DNA of 64,000 nt, from positions 1 through 64,000 of the forward strand of contig DAIDHV010000003.1 in NCBI GenBank assembly GCA_027451905.1, in the 5' to 3' direction. The DNA is from Armatimonadota bacterium (GTDB taxonomy: Bacteria > Armatimonadota > Fimbriimonadia > Fimbriimonadales > Fimbriimonadaceae). The position numbers and the translations under genes were made by a program. Every line of letters begins with the position of its first letter. Within the stretch, counting starts at the first letter, position 1. Positions 41,986 to 52,241 of the stretch are shown here, piece by piece. Under the pieces are notes generated by a model. The model made no database searches. It was given only the letters and a program-made list of their open reading frames with translations, and was not told the origin of the DNA.

Positions 41986-43503
41986 TTATTGAGAAACGGC
42001 TTGCCTAACTTGTTGAACAAGCTTTAGCCTTGGTGAACCAGTCTTTGCGAGAAAGCTGGCCATGATTCTTATTTGGCTTAATTCCTCGGCAGGATAAACC
42101 ACTTTGCCAGATTGCTGAATTGCCTCGATTTGCCAGTAAAGGGAAGCCTCAAAAAGTGCGCGAACTCCTTGGATAAAAAGAGACTTTGCCGGTTCCGCAG
42201 AAGGCGCAATCTCTTGTATTTTGTCACTGTAGATCAGAGGATCAAATTCAAATTGAAAACCAGTTCCAAGCGCGGTAGAAGGATGCTCTTTGGCTTCTTC
42301 AAACTGGGCTGCGGTCTTTTTGGCAAGCAAGTAAAGCATGTGGCTTGGATACTTGTCTCCATCGAGTAAGGCATCAACCAGATATTTGGCGCGAGGCACA
42401 TCCTTTCTTGGACCAGAGTGTTCTAGGCTTGGGTCAAAGCAAAATCCCAACCAAAGCCAAGCCAATTCCATTGCCTTCATCTGCTTCTTAAAGGATGGAC
42501 CTCGCTCCTTTTCTGCCAAAACATCGGGGGCCAATCCGTAAGACCTCAATTGTAAAAACTGGCTAAGCCGACACGTGTTTCCGACCTCCCAAAATGGATT
42601 TTGGCCGAGAGCCTCAAAAAGAGAAATCGGCATCGGTTTTGATGGAATCAACCCTTCCTTCATTCTCAGCGCGTGTTGAAAGATTGTTAATGCTAAGAAC
42701 TTCTCTCGGGAAAGCGCATCCGCCTCCGATTTCATCCCCTTCATTTTGACCACTGCCTCTAACATGGTTTGCAGCGTCTTCCAATTTGGATGAGCAAGGT
42801 AGGCATCTTGCAGGGTTGAAAAGGCAGGATCGTTCGGCAATGAGTTCTCAGGAAGCCATTCATTAACAAGGGCGTGTTGGGAGCCAAAAAAACCGTCCTC
42901 GCTTAGTCGGCTCATTTTAATGCCGACCCTCAGGTGCATGGGATTAGATTGCCTAAGAGCCTTCAACAGATCATTGGCTTGTTGAAGGCTAACAACTTCA
43001 TGAAAGAGCTGCGGAATCTGCTGGCTTAGCCTTTTAACAAACTCATCGTCTTTCTGGATCGGGGAGTTGCCAGGCAAGATTTTGCCTCCCGGCTGCATCA
43101 AAGGCTCTCCGATCGTATTTTGAAACCTCACCGGCAATCCTTGCCTTCTCCACTCAACCAAGTCAACCGCTTTTTCAGCCTCAGTAGGCGAGAGATGCCG
43201 AAGGGCGCGACGCAAGATGTCTTGTTTATTGAAATCAAAATCGGCTAAGTCCAGTCCGTCCGGAGCATGGCATTTGGAGCAAGACCTTCCCAATGGATCG
43301 CTTGTTCTCCAGGCAGCTAAAAGAGCGGATGGAGGCAACCCTTTGTTAGCCAGCGGGCTGACTTGAAGCCGGTCCGGAGGAACCTGACGAGGAACCTTTG
43401 CCTTAGGCAAGTTCACCAGCCCGAGGAACAAGAGGGGGCCGATGCCTGCCCAGCACCAAGCCGTTTCGCGATTCCGAAGCTTACTGAAGCTAAATTTACT
43501 CAT
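41986..43503 (-). CDS. Exported single-heme cytochrome c-like protein
   Basis: 505 aa from the ATG at 43503; the longer frame to 43599 overlaps the neighbour. A membrane or signal segment lies at about 15-33 (AWCWAGIGPLLFLGLVNL). One heme c motif CSKCH appears at about residue 75 (SCSKCHAPDGLDLADFDF). The remaining 400 residues are helical, of no recognised family. It follows a secreted beta-propeller-like protein by 49 bp, suggesting a two-gene unit in redox or surface metabolism. Confidence 0.72.
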   Translation of the reverse strand: MSKFSFSKLRNRETAWCWAGIGPLLFLGLVNLPKAKVPRQVPPDRLQVSPLANKGLPPSALLAAWRTSDPLGRSCSKCHAPDGLDLADFDFNKQDILRRALRHLSPTEAEKAVDLVEWRRQGLPVRFQNTIGEPLMQPGGKILPGNSPIQKDDEFVKRLSQQIPQLFHEVVSLQQANDLLKALRQSNPMHLRVGIKMSRLSEDGFFGSQHALVNEWLPENSLPNDPAFSTLQDAYLAHPNWKTLQTMLEAVVKMKGMKSEADALSREKFLALTIFQHALRMKEGLIPSKPMPISLFEALGQNPFWEVGNTCRLSQFLQLRSYGLAPDVLAEKERGPSFKKQMKAMELAWLWLGFCFDPSLEHSGPRKDVPRAKYLVDALLDGDKYPSHMLYLLAKKTAAQFEEAKEHPSTALGTGFQFEFDPLIYSDKIQEIAPSAEPAKSLFIQGVRALFEASLYWQIEAIQQSGKVVYPAEELSQIRIMASFLAKTGSPRLKLVQQVRQAVSQ

Positions 43504-43552
43504 TCTGAGACATGCATGATTGCCAAAAGGGTCAGTTGCATGCTCTTTCCGC

Positions 43553-45106
43553 TTAGTGGTGCCGAACCTGGGGCTTAGAAGGAGGGTCACCCACGGCATA
43601 CAGCCTCGCGTTGCTCATTCCGTAAATGGTGCCATTAACTCCTACAACGGTTGGGGTGTAGGCTTCTCCGATTCCACCGGTTAAAGTGATGGACTGGGTT
43701 ATTTGGTTGAGCCCTAAGTTCCACCGGTACATATTTCCATCTTCTGAATTCAAGATCAAACTATCGGTGCCAGGATCAACCGCAATGGTGTCAACGCACC
43801 ATTCATAAACCGCGGTGGGAATGTTGGGGAATCTTGGATCATGTTTGGGCCCAGAAAGGGTCATGACCTCATTCATGACGGTGGCTCCGGTTACGGGATC
43901 CACTTCGGTTGCGTTGGGATCCAAAACTCCGATTCGGTTATTGCCGTCTCCGCCTCCTTCAACGTAATTGTTATATTTCGTAGCAATCAAATAAGAAGAG
44001 GTGCCGGAATAGCTTGGGACCATAGATGTAGGAACAACCGAAGCGGTGTCATCCCATCCAAAAGCGCCAGGAGTCTTGGTCTGAGACAGGTCTCCTGAAT
44101 AGTGCAGCATCCAGCCCCGCAAGTGATTAGAACCCCACGGATTCTCTAAAACGCCAATATACACATCTCCATCGGGGCCAACCATTGGGCAGGCAGTTCC
44201 ATCATCATCGACATAAGCGGAGGAGCCTGAGTTTGGATCTTTTAGGGGTACCTTAGCCTTGAGCTGAAGGGTCGTGGCATCAAGTTTCAGCAGATATCCC
44301 GCCGAAAAGTTGCCAGAATTCACCACAACGTAAATAGAGTTTCCGCTATTAGAGACTGCTGGTCCACAGTTCTGCTTTACATCTGTGATATTAGAATCAC
44401 CGGACACATCCTGAGCATAAACATAGGTTGCGGTTCCATCTTGGGCTACGCGGGCAAACCCCGATTTTAATCCCAAGGGATTACTGCCGGTAACCGTGAA
44501 TCCAAAATAGATGCAGTTGTTGGGGCCAGGCGTGATTGGCGTATCAATATAAACGGTGCTGTTATAGGCGGCAGGATTGGCCTGATAATTTGAGGCTCCC
44601 ATAAAATACAGAGGGAACGGTTTACTCTTGAAGTAGTCCGCACTTCGCTCGACGACGACTCCTCCCGCATCGGGAACAAAAACATACTGGCTTTGCCCTA
44701 CCATATTGAGGGAAAGGGCAATTCCACACATCGGAATCCAATCATGAGGAGGCAAAATGTAGTTGGACTTCTGGAAGAAATTGGGTTGGTAGGTGCTTCC
44801 ATTGACGCTCTCGACCTCAAATGGGCCGTTGACCCCGAACTTGATGGGGAATAAAATGCTGTTCTTGAACGAAACCACCGGAGACCCATAATGAGTCAGC
44901 AAATCGTTTCCGCTGTAGGTTGGTCGTTTGTCAACGGTTTGAGACCAAAGGATTTGGCTCATTGACTGAGAGGCAGACTGCACTATGCCAGTGTGTTGAG
45001 GATTTCCACCTTGGCAGTACCAACTCCAGTTTGTTTGAAGGAAAGGGTTAGGATTCTGGTGAGCGGTAGTGCCAGACAGCAGAACAGCGGCTATGAAACA
45101 GATCAT
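43553..45106 (-). CDS. Secreted beta-propeller-like protein
   Basis: 517 aa with a signal peptide (MICFIAAVLLSGTTA). The body has repeated Trp/Gly/Asp blades (GGNPQHTGIV, VVVNSGNFSAGYLLKLDATT, GPDGDVYIGVLENP, GGIGEAYTPTVVGVNGTIYGMS) as in PQQ-like or WD40-type propellers. GNPQHTG at the N-terminus resembles the opening of PQQ-type repeat proteins. Enzymatic residues are not evident. It is the first gene of a unit with the heme protein. Confidence 0.72.
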   Translation of the reverse strand: MICFIAAVLLSGTTAHQNPNPFLQTNWSWYCQGGNPQHTGIVQSASQSMSQILWSQTVDKRPTYSGNDLLTHYGSPVVSFKNSILFPIKFGVNGPFEVESVNGSTYQPNFFQKSNYILPPHDWIPMCGIALSLNMVGQSQYVFVPDAGGVVVERSADYFKSKPFPLYFMGASNYQANPAAYNSTVYIDTPITPGPNNCIYFGFTVTGSNPLGLKSGFARVAQDGTATYVYAQDVSGDSNITDVKQNCGPAVSNSGNSIYVVVNSGNFSAGYLLKLDATTLQLKAKVPLKDPNSGSSAYVDDDGTACPMVGPDGDVYIGVLENPWGSNHLRGWMLHYSGDLSQTKTPGAFGWDDTASVVPTSMVPSYSGTSSYLIATKYNNYVEGGGDGNNRIGVLDPNATEVDPVTGATVMNEVMTLSGPKHDPRFPNIPTAVYEWCVDTIAVDPGTDSLILNSEDGNMYRWNLGLNQITQSITLTGGIGEAYTPTVVGVNGTIYGMSNARLYAVGDPPSKPQVRHH

Positions 45107-45439
45107 CGCAGTTTCATTGTAACAGCAGCCTTGCTTTTTTGAGCAGCAAAACTCAGAAATTCCCTAAATCCAGCAATTTTGCTAGGATTTAGTATCGTTT
45201 CCCCCACCTGCTTCACGGTTGGGTTACCATTAGGCCTCAAACCGGACTTTGCTCAGCGCTAGCACCAAAGGCTTTTGCGCCCAAGTCATATCAGCCGTTG
45301 ACCTTTACACAAACAGTGAGGCCTGTTCCTTACCCTCCGAAGTTGCATTCCACCCCAATGGAACCGTCTGAGAAGTTTGGTTAGTTAAAGGTAGTATTGT
45401 CTCAACAAGTACTATTCTTTTGAATGAAGAGATAACCGA
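45107..45439. other. Divergent promoter region, no gene seen
   Basis: 333 bp between the propeller gene (minus) and the metal efflux operon (plus). An imperfect inverted repeat around TAGTATTGT ... AACAAGTACTA at 45391-45413 lies about 30-50 bp before the first efflux gene and could be a regulator site. No RNA family is recognised. Confidence 0.35.
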
Positions 45440-46057
45440 TTGAAACACAGTCCAATCAGCAAAAGGGTATCAAAAAAGGCCTCGACACGCCTACGAAGCT
45501 TGGTGTTCTTTTGCCTCATACTGGGCCTTGTCAGCAGCGCCCTCAGTCTTGGAGTGCCAACTCAGACATTTGTTTGCTTAAACCCTTCGGTTACAGCCTC
45601 ATCACGGGCTCCCGCACATATTCAGCCGACTTGCCGGGCACCGCACGGTTCACCTCTTCCGCAAAAGGTGATTGGCTGTTGCTGCTCAGGATTATCAGGC
45701 CACAAATCCGAGTGCCTCTTTTGTAAGTGCCAAATGGCAAACCAGCTGGACGCAGGTTCTGGCCTCGCAAAAAATGTCAGCCAAAACCACAAAAAAGCTT
45801 CCGTTCATCAAGCTAGAAGATTCCTTTTTTCAACCGGCTCAACCTGCTTGAGAGTCGTTCGAAGCCACGGAACTTTGTTCCTATCAAACGATTCTCACGC
45901 AGTCCAGCATATCCACTGGAACCTTGACCAAAATCGAATAAACCTCGATTTCCCTTTCTCAACCAAGGCGTCTGCTATCCCTATTCACACGGGACTAGAC
46001 CCTCCAATCAAGCCATCTCTCTTAGCCCATTCTTTAAGAGCACCTCCGATTCTCTGA
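45440..46057 (+). CDS. Small exported cysteine/histidine-rich protein of a metal efflux operon
   Basis: 205 aa, TTG start. It has a basic N-terminus and hydrophobic segment (LVFFCLILGLVSSALSLGV), then CCCSGLSGHKSECLFCKC with seven cysteines in under 25 residues, and several His near the end (HAVQHIHW). It ends HSLRAPPIL, like proteins often found in front of copper efflux genes. It is probably a metal-binding accessory. No formal family can be assigned. Confidence 0.6.
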   Translation: MKHSPISKRVSKKASTRLRSLVFFCLILGLVSSALSLGVPTQTFVCLNPSVTASSRAPAHIQPTCRAPHGSPLPQKVIGCCCSGLSGHKSECLFCKCQMANQLDAGSGLAKNVSQNHKKASVHQARRFLFSTGSTCLRVVRSHGTLFLSNDSHAVQHIHWNLDQNRINLDFPFSTKASAIPIHTGLDPPIKPSLLAHSLRAPPIL

Positions 46058-46114
46058 ACTAGATCTTCTTACGTCAGACCATTCTGGTTTGACCCAGTCT
46101 TTGTTCAGATTATC

Positions 46115-48583
46115 ATGCAAGCACTTAAAATTCATTTCTCCCTACTTAGGCTAATTATTATTGTTAGCGTTATCGTCCTTGTTTCCCCGGCTTCCGCTGC
46201 GGTTAAGGCTAGAATTGGTCCTTACCAAGTTACTTTAACAACCCAACCTTCCAAGATTCTCCTTGGTTCTTCAACACTCCACGTTCAAGTTTCCAACTCA
46301 GAGGGCCAATCTCAACAGGGGCTCACTATTTCTGCCCTTACCCAAATGCCAGGCATGCCAATGGGCGAAAAAACTGAAGTTGCACGGAAGGGACATAGCA
46401 TAGGCAGTTACGTGATCCAAGCCAATTTCGGGATGTCAGGAACGTATTTTGTGAACCTAGACATCAAGGGGCCTCTAGGAGAAGCCAGAGGCAGAATCCC
46501 CCTCACTACTGGTGAAGACACCGCTCTGAACACGACTTCTCATTCACAAAACCTTCCAGTCATCGCAGTCGGATTGGCAGCGGTGGTCCTAGTACTTGTT
46601 GCATTTGCCGCGAAAAGAATCCCATGGAAGCCGCTTCTTCGGGCCGGCAATCTGGGTGCAATCCTTGTTTTTGTGGTTGTGGTGCTTGTCGCCCGCTCTA
46701 TCCTAATCCACTGGAAGAAGCCGGGAACAATGAACCCGCTGGAAGCGCAGACCATGAGAATGACAATTCCAGCCCCTCCCGGATCCTTTGCGGTCTCTGC
46801 ATACAAAGCAGAAAATACGGCCCTGATACCTTCAATAAAAGTGCCAGGTTACGTTCTTGCCTACAATTCGGTTGCCATAGTCGCGCGGGTACCAGGGCAG
46901 GTCATGACCATGCCCTTTTATCCTGGAGATAAGGTCCGAAAAGGCGAAGTGCTTGCAAACTTGGACGTAAGCAGTCTAGCGCCGGCCTATTCCAAAGCCG
47001 CTGCTCAATTTAGCCAATCCTTAGAGTCTATTCACGGCGAGAAAAGCCTTTTGGCAAAAGCCCAGGAAGAGTTGAAACAAGACATCGCCAACCGTCAAGT
47101 CGCCGAAGAAGCTGTTTCCGAGTCTGTAGCGGTAGCTTCGGAAACTCAATCAAGTCAGTTGGCAGCTAAGGCAGAGCTTCAATCGGCTGAGGCCCAACTT
47201 CCCATGGCTCAAGCGGCAGTCAAAAGCGCTCAATCTCAACTTCATTACCAAACCTCCGTCGCGGCTCGGGACAGCTCTCTGTTTTCAAAAGGCTACATCT
47301 CAAAAAATGAACTAGAATTAGCCCAGGTTGCCAAAAGCGAGGCCGAATCTCAATATGAGTCCTCAGTAAGCCAACTTAGCCAAGTCAAAGCGCTCATTTC
47401 CTCCGATTCAAGTAAGGTCGCAAGGGAGACATCTGCGATTGCCGCTGCTCAAGACGGAGTCCGCCAAAATCAAGCCCAAGTTCAATCCCAGATCCATAAA
47501 ATCCGTGCTGATGAGGCAGCTGTATCGGCAACAAGCTCCGCGGTTCATGAGGCCTTGGACGGGGCGAAAGCGGCATCTGCCCAGCAGTCCATTGCTTCTG
47601 CAAACCTAGGGTACGCCACAATTCTTAGTCCCACCGATGGGGTTGTTGCAGAAAGGGTGGTCGCACCAGGAACGTTGGTTCAACCCGGGCAAACCCTTCT
47701 TAAAGTTAATTCGGCAGGATCACTCAGAGTTGACTTTCAGGTCTCAAGCTTAACTTTGCAAAGCCTCAAGATTGGCGAAAATGTTCAGATTTCCTACGGA
47801 AGCGGTTTGAGCCTTTCGGCTCCGATCTCATCTCTCTCCCCCACTGCAGACCCCGTGACTCATACAGGGACGGTTGAAGCGATCGTCCAACAGCCTCACT
47901 CCGGACTCCATCCGGGAGACTTTGTGGAGGGGACGTTGTTCACTGGTGCCTCCACTCGATCCATTACGATTCCCTTGCGGGCGGTGGTGCCAGCAGTTGG
48001 AAGTGAGGGGAGCTATGTTTGGATTGTTGGCGACGACGGATTCGTCAAAAGAAGCCTCGTCCAACTGGGAACTGCCAGCGGGGATTGGGTGCAGATCATA
48101 TCTGGTGTCAACAGTGGTGATTCCGTGGTTGTGGACGGAGCCTCTGAACTCAATGCCGGTGATCAAGTCACGGTAACACATCTAAGCTTGTCGCCTCCCG
48201 CTTCATCTAGCGCAGCCAGTTCTCTCGACTCGGCGGCATCAGAAAAGAAGTCCAATTCTGCTCCGGCACTTCAGAATCTTGCTCCTATCGGCAGTGGTGG
48301 TGCGGCCCCTCCGAGCAAGAAAAAGCCTTCCTTGACCGTTCTTGTAACCTCCAGCGGATTCCAGCCTCATGTGCTTGAGGTACCTACCGGAGTGACTAGC
48401 ATCTTCTTTAAGCGAGTTACCGATACAACGTGTGCTCGCGCGGTCCTCTTCCCTGCCGAGAACAGAAGCGCCGCGCTTCCCCTTGGGAAAAGAGTAAAAG
48501 TCTCGTTAACTGGCTTTCCTAAAGGCCCCATTTCTTATGTGTGCAACATGCACATGCTTCATGGAAAGCTGGTGAGGAAATGA
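46115..48583 (+). CDS. RND adaptor fused to YtkA/FixH-like and cupredoxin domains
   Basis: 822 aa. Domain order: signal/membrane segment (10-29); YtkA/FixH-like beta domain (about 34-130; VTLTTQPSKILLGSSTLHV, TQMPGMPMGEKTEV); two membrane helices (about 150-168 and 182-200); HlyD/CusB-type adaptor (about 225-690) with lipoyl halves (VPGQVMTMPFYPGDKVRKGE and ILSPTDGVVAERVVAPGTLV) around a long coiled coil; a Ser/Pro linker; a C-terminal cupredoxin (about 738-820) with Cys773 (DTTCARAVLFP) and Cys810-Asn-Met-His-Met. The last domain matches metal-binding cupredoxins of copper/silver exporters and suggests direct metal loading. It overlaps the RND gene by 4 bases. Confidence 0.88.
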   Translation: MQALKIHFSLLRLIIIVSVIVLVSPASAAVKARIGPYQVTLTTQPSKILLGSSTLHVQVSNSEGQSQQGLTISALTQMPGMPMGEKTEVARKGHSIGSYVIQANFGMSGTYFVNLDIKGPLGEARGRIPLTTGEDTALNTTSHSQNLPVIAVGLAAVVLVLVAFAAKRIPWKPLLRAGNLGAILVFVVVVLVARSILIHWKKPGTMNPLEAQTMRMTIPAPPGSFAVSAYKAENTALIPSIKVPGYVLAYNSVAIVARVPGQVMTMPFYPGDKVRKGEVLANLDVSSLAPAYSKAAAQFSQSLESIHGEKSLLAKAQEELKQDIANRQVAEEAVSESVAVASETQSSQLAAKAELQSAEAQLPMAQAAVKSAQSQLHYQTSVAARDSSLFSKGYISKNELELAQVAKSEAESQYESSVSQLSQVKALISSDSSKVARETSAIAAAQDGVRQNQAQVQSQIHKIRADEAAVSATSSAVHEALDGAKAASAQQSIASANLGYATILSPTDGVVAERVVAPGTLVQPGQTLLKVNSAGSLRVDFQVSSLTLQSLKIGENVQISYGSGLSLSAPISSLSPTADPVTHTGTVEAIVQQPHSGLHPGDFVEGTLFTGASTRSITIPLRAVVPAVGSEGSYVWIVGDDGFVKRSLVQLGTASGDWVQIISGVNSGDSVVVDGASELNAGDQVTVTHLSLSPPASSSAASSLDSAASEKKSNSAPALQNLAPIGSGGAAPPSKKKPSLTVLVTSSGFQPHVLEVPTGVTSIFFKRVTDTTCARAVLFPAENRSAALPLGKRVKVSLTGFPKGPISYVCNMHMLHGKLVRK

Positions 48584-51500
48584 CCAGCAAGCCATCCCAG
48601 GTCAATTCAACCCAGGGCAAACCAACTCAGGGCAACTCCGCGCTGCACCAAATCCACCGCTGGTCCATTGACCATCCTCAAGCAGTTGTTGCCTTCTATT
48701 TGGGAGTGGTCTTGGTTGCAGTTCTAGGCTCCATTCAATTCATCCCCCGCAGATTTGCACCCTATATTCACAGCCCGGTTATCGCGGTGGTGACTTATGA
48801 TGCAGGGCAGAATCCCCATGATATTGAACTCAAGGTTACAAATCCAATTGAACAGCAGCTAGATTCAATTCCTGGCGTCAAGTACATCCGGTCCTCCAGC
48901 CAGCCTGGCCTTTCCACCGTGACCCTAGAGTTTGCCTATGGATCAGACATGAACCGTATGGAGCAGTTAGTTCAGGATCAGTTGCCAGTCATCAATAGCA
49001 AACTTCCTCGTGATGATCCTGGCCTTTCTCAGCCCTACGTGGTGCAAGACGATCCCCTAAACCTACCGATTTTGTCTTTGGCCCTAACAGGCACGAAAAG
49101 CGATGGCTGGACCCAAAGCCAATTAAGACAGTTGGCTGGCAACGATATTCGCAACACTCTCAAAAGAGTCCAAGGGGTTGCCGCGATTTCCGTATTCGGA
49201 GGAGAACGACGGCAATTGAGAGTGACTCTAAAGCCCGCCCTTCTTACCGCAGTGCACATTCAGGTAAGTGATGTCATCCATGCGATTGACTCCAACAACA
49301 TCCTCGTGCCAGCGGGATCGATAGCGGGGCAAAACACAGAATTGACGATGCAATTTGACGGTACAGTCATGACGCCTGCTGAAGCTGCAAAGATACCGAT
49401 TGCCTCCTTTGGCACCCCACCAAGAGTTGTGACAATTGGCGATGTTGCCACGGTTCAGGAAGGTGTTTGGCCAAGGCGCAGCTCGTATACTGCCATTCTT
49501 CATCCTCGTGGAGCTCCCGCTAGAGTCCTCAATGCTATTGAAATTGCCGTCACTCAAGATCCCCAAGGAAGTTCGGCCCTTATTGTGCCTCAAATTATGA
49601 GATCGGTTGCCCAGCTTGAGGCGAAGTATCCAGGAATCCATTTTAGCGTTGCTTACAACAACTCTAAATTCGTTGATGTTCTGTACCACAACGTTTGGGA
49701 TGAGCTAGGCGTTGGTATCTTGCTGACGGCTCTAGCTGTCTTGCTTTTTCTTGGAGACCTTCAGGCAACTGCCATTACTCTCTTTACACTTCCAATTGGC
49801 ATGGCGGCCGCCATCGCTTTGTTTCTCCCATTTCATCTGACCTTTAACAGCGGCAGCCTTATTGGACTCCTGTTGGCAGTTGGCAGGATGGTAGACGACA
49901 CGATCATTGACATCCACAGTGTTCAGCGGCATTTAAAAATGGGGATGAGCATTCGAGACGCAACCATCGATGGCATTGCCGACGTCAGGAAGGCGGTTAT
50001 CGCTTCAACCGTTATGATTGTGATCGCCTTAACTCCTCTCTTATTTGCGGGTGGCTTGGTCCAGGCAATGTTCACCGAACTTGTATGGCCCCTCATTTTC
50101 GGTCTGCTTGCCAGTTTGCTGGTTTCCCTCACCTTAACCCCCGTCCTTTGCGTTGCCTTTCTGAAAAGAAGTTCGGAAGCTGAGAACACCGTCCCAACCT
50201 GGCTTCGCCCTGTGCAGTCAAAAATCAACAAGCTAGAGAATGCTTATGAAAAATCGGTTCTATGGTGCTTAAAGAACCGATTTGCCAACGTCATTCGGAT
50301 AGGGGCAACCCTTGTTATTGGCTTAACCTTGTTTTCTTTCATCGGCAGCGAGATGATGCCACTTTCTGATACGGGTCAAGCCTATGGCAGCTTGGAAATG
50401 GCTCCTGGTACTTCTTTTTTAGCAACCAAAAGGGCAGTTCAGCAGTTAGAGAAAATCATTGTCAAACACCGCAACGTGCTTGCAGCAAGCATTGAAGTAG
50501 GGGAAGAACCGATGATGGAGTCCTTCAATCCCGTTGTTACTGGATACCAAATGCCCCAAGCCGACAGCGCCTCTTTGATGCTGACCTTGACCGATAAGGA
50601 TCGCCGATCTCACACCATTTGGAACGTGATTGATTCGATCCAAAGGGAAGCAATGGCGTCTATCCCCGGACTAAGGAAATTGCAAATCAAAGAAATGGGC
50701 AGCGACGTCATGGCGTCCCCAGATTCTCCGGTAACCATCGACGCGTACGGACCCAACCTTGCTGTTCTTAATCAAATCGGGCACGGGATGATGCAAGCCG
50801 CCCGCAAGATGCCCAACATACTCTATCAGCCGGCAAGGTCTTGGCAACTAGGGGTCCCTCAGTACTCCATCAAGGTTCACAAGGTGCAGGCCCTGCAGGC
50901 GGGGTTAACTCCTCAGTTCATTGCATCACAGCTGAATGATGACTTACGAGGCAGCCCTACCCTTTCACCTTTTTATCATGAGTCCATCCGTCAAGATCTT
51001 ATTTTGATAAGAGGCACGACGCCCAGTGACAAGAGCCCAAATCAACTACTGAACCTCCCCATTCTCAGACCGGATGGTACAGAAGTCCCGCTTGGAGCCG
51101 TTGCTACCCTTATCCAGACGGCAGCTCCCACCGAAATTCAACATGACGGGCTGCGCCGTATCGTTCAACTCAGTGCCTTTTATCGCAAAGGACATCCCGC
51201 GAGTATGGATTCAATCATGGACTGGATACGAAACAGCTTTGGAGGAAATAAGCGACTAGGGATTTCCGCAGTCAACTTTCCTCCTGGATACGGGATTTTA
51301 GTGAGAGGGGATATGACTCAGATGATGGCAAGCATGAGGAGGCTCTCGTTTTCTCTTCTCATTTCCTTGGCCCTGATGTACCTTGTGCTGACTGTCCAAT
51401 TCCGCAGTTTTCTCGCTCCTCTTCAGATGATTGCATCGCTTCCGTTGGAACTTACTGGGGCATTTGCTGCCCTATGCCTGGCTCATGAGGCGTTTTCTAC

Positions 51501-51939
51501 CGTCTCTTTGTTTGGGATTATTGTGCTTACGGGCATGGACATAACAACTGCAATCCTCATGATTGACCTCATTGGAAAATCAAAATCGGCATCAGCTAGC
51601 CGCCTTAGGGAAGATGGTCAGGATTCAACCTTTAGCAAAGAAGCCCGCGATTCAGCGGTTGCGGCAGCCTGCAAGGCTCGGCTTCGACCCATATTGATGA
51701 CCTCAATCATCACTTTGGTTGTGCTGCTTCCGGTTGCGATTCATCCCAAGACTGGGCTCGATGCCTACCAGCCGTTGGCAACTGCGGTGGTGGGCGGGCT
51801 GATTGTTGGAACATTCCTCAGTTTGTTTGACATACCAATCCTTAACACCCTAGTGGAAGATGGAATCAGATATTTGGGCCATTTCCGAACGAAGTCTCAG
51901 CCGTCCTCGTCCAACCAAGTACAGCTGGTCGAGGAATAA
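48580..51939 (+). CDS. RND efflux pump permease, probably copper/silver (CusA-like)
   Basis: 1119 aa from the ATG at 48580 (overlapping the adaptor stop). It has the full RND layout, with TM4 aspartates in LLAVGRMVDDTIIDIHSV and the duplicate bundle ending ACKARLRPILMTSIITL. The Met-containing periplasmic stretch around EPMMESFNPVVTGYQMPQ is compatible with metal transport. Assignment to copper/silver relies on the adaptor's cupredoxin and on the Cys-rich first gene; the permease alone would not prove it. The operon has no outer-membrane channel gene. Confidence 0.88.
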   Translation: MTSKPSQVNSTQGKPTQGNSALHQIHRWSIDHPQAVVAFYLGVVLVAVLGSIQFIPRRFAPYIHSPVIAVVTYDAGQNPHDIELKVTNPIEQQLDSIPGVKYIRSSSQPGLSTVTLEFAYGSDMNRMEQLVQDQLPVINSKLPRDDPGLSQPYVVQDDPLNLPILSLALTGTKSDGWTQSQLRQLAGNDIRNTLKRVQGVAAISVFGGERRQLRVTLKPALLTAVHIQVSDVIHAIDSNNILVPAGSIAGQNTELTMQFDGTVMTPAEAAKIPIASFGTPPRVVTIGDVATVQEGVWPRRSSYTAILHPRGAPARVLNAIEIAVTQDPQGSSALIVPQIMRSVAQLEAKYPGIHFSVAYNNSKFVDVLYHNVWDELGVGILLTALAVLLFLGDLQATAITLFTLPIGMAAAIALFLPFHLTFNSGSLIGLLLAVGRMVDDTIIDIHSVQRHLKMGMSIRDATIDGIADVRKAVIASTVMIVIALTPLLFAGGLVQAMFTELVWPLIFGLLASLLVSLTLTPVLCVAFLKRSSEAENTVPTWLRPVQSKINKLENAYEKSVLWCLKNRFANVIRIGATLVIGLTLFSFIGSEMMPLSDTGQAYGSLEMAPGTSFLATKRAVQQLEKIIVKHRNVLAASIEVGEEPMMESFNPVVTGYQMPQADSASLMLTLTDKDRRSHTIWNVIDSIQREAMASIPGLRKLQIKEMGSDVMASPDSPVTIDAYGPNLAVLNQIGHGMMQAARKMPNILYQPARSWQLGVPQYSIKVHKVQALQAGLTPQFIASQLNDDLRGSPTLSPFYHESIRQDLILIRGTTPSDKSPNQLLNLPILRPDGTEVPLGAVATLIQTAAPTEIQHDGLRRIVQLSAFYRKGHPASMDSIMDWIRNSFGGNKRLGISAVNFPPGYGILVRGDMTQMMASMRRLSFSLLISLALMYLVLTVQFRSFLAPLQMIASLPLELTGAFAALCLAHEAFSTVSLFGIIVLTGMDITTAILMIDLIGKSKSASASRLREDGQDSTFSKEARDSAVAAACKARLRPILMTSIITLVVLLPVAIHPKTGLDAYQPLATAVVGGLIVGTFLSLFDIPILNTLVEDGIRYLGHFRTKSQPSSSNQVQLVEE

Positions 51940-51991
51940 GACGGCTGGAGGAGTTCTGGTCAATTACCGGAATTCGAAAGGAGACGAGCCA

Positions 51992-52027
51992 AGCCCGCCT
52001 GGTCTTTACCGGCGGGCTCATTCTTTT
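51992..52027 (+). terminator. Intrinsic terminator of the metal efflux operon
   Basis: AGCCCGCC and GGCGGGCT form an 8-bp GC stem (extended by GGT/ACC around one bulged T), followed by CATTCTTTT. Confidence 0.8.
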
Positions 52028-52035
52028 GCTAAAAT

Positions 52036-52050
52036 GATTTAGCGTTAAAT
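52036..52050. promoter_or_regulatory. Candidate LacI-family operator (distal)
   Basis: ATTTAGCGTTAAAT is a near-palindrome with the central CG typical of LacI-family sites. It lies about 228 bp (centre to centre) from the second site at 52264, a distance that would allow looping. Confidence 0.4.
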
Positions 52051-52241
52051 GAATTAAGGATTATCAGGTTCACTGAGGACCAATTCCATATCCTTCCATT
52101 CTGATTTGTCGATTAGCCAGATGAAGGACGAACGCACTTTCATGAGGAGGAATGCGCCCTGCTTTTGGGCCAGGCAGAGGCACAGGCAGAAATTTTTGAC
52201 GCCTTTTTGCGATTTTTTGGTCAAATTTCAAAAACCTGTGT

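Noticed and set aside
45180-45280. Block with GGTTGGGTTACC that recalls the 3' part of a GEMM riboswitch
   Set aside because: The 5' blocks (CGCAAAGCC, tetraloop stem) are absent on either strand, so no riboswitch is called.
46968-46980. 10-base match between the end of spacer 3 and the adaptor gene
   Set aside because: A match this short is expected by chance in 64 kb; not evidence of self-targeting.
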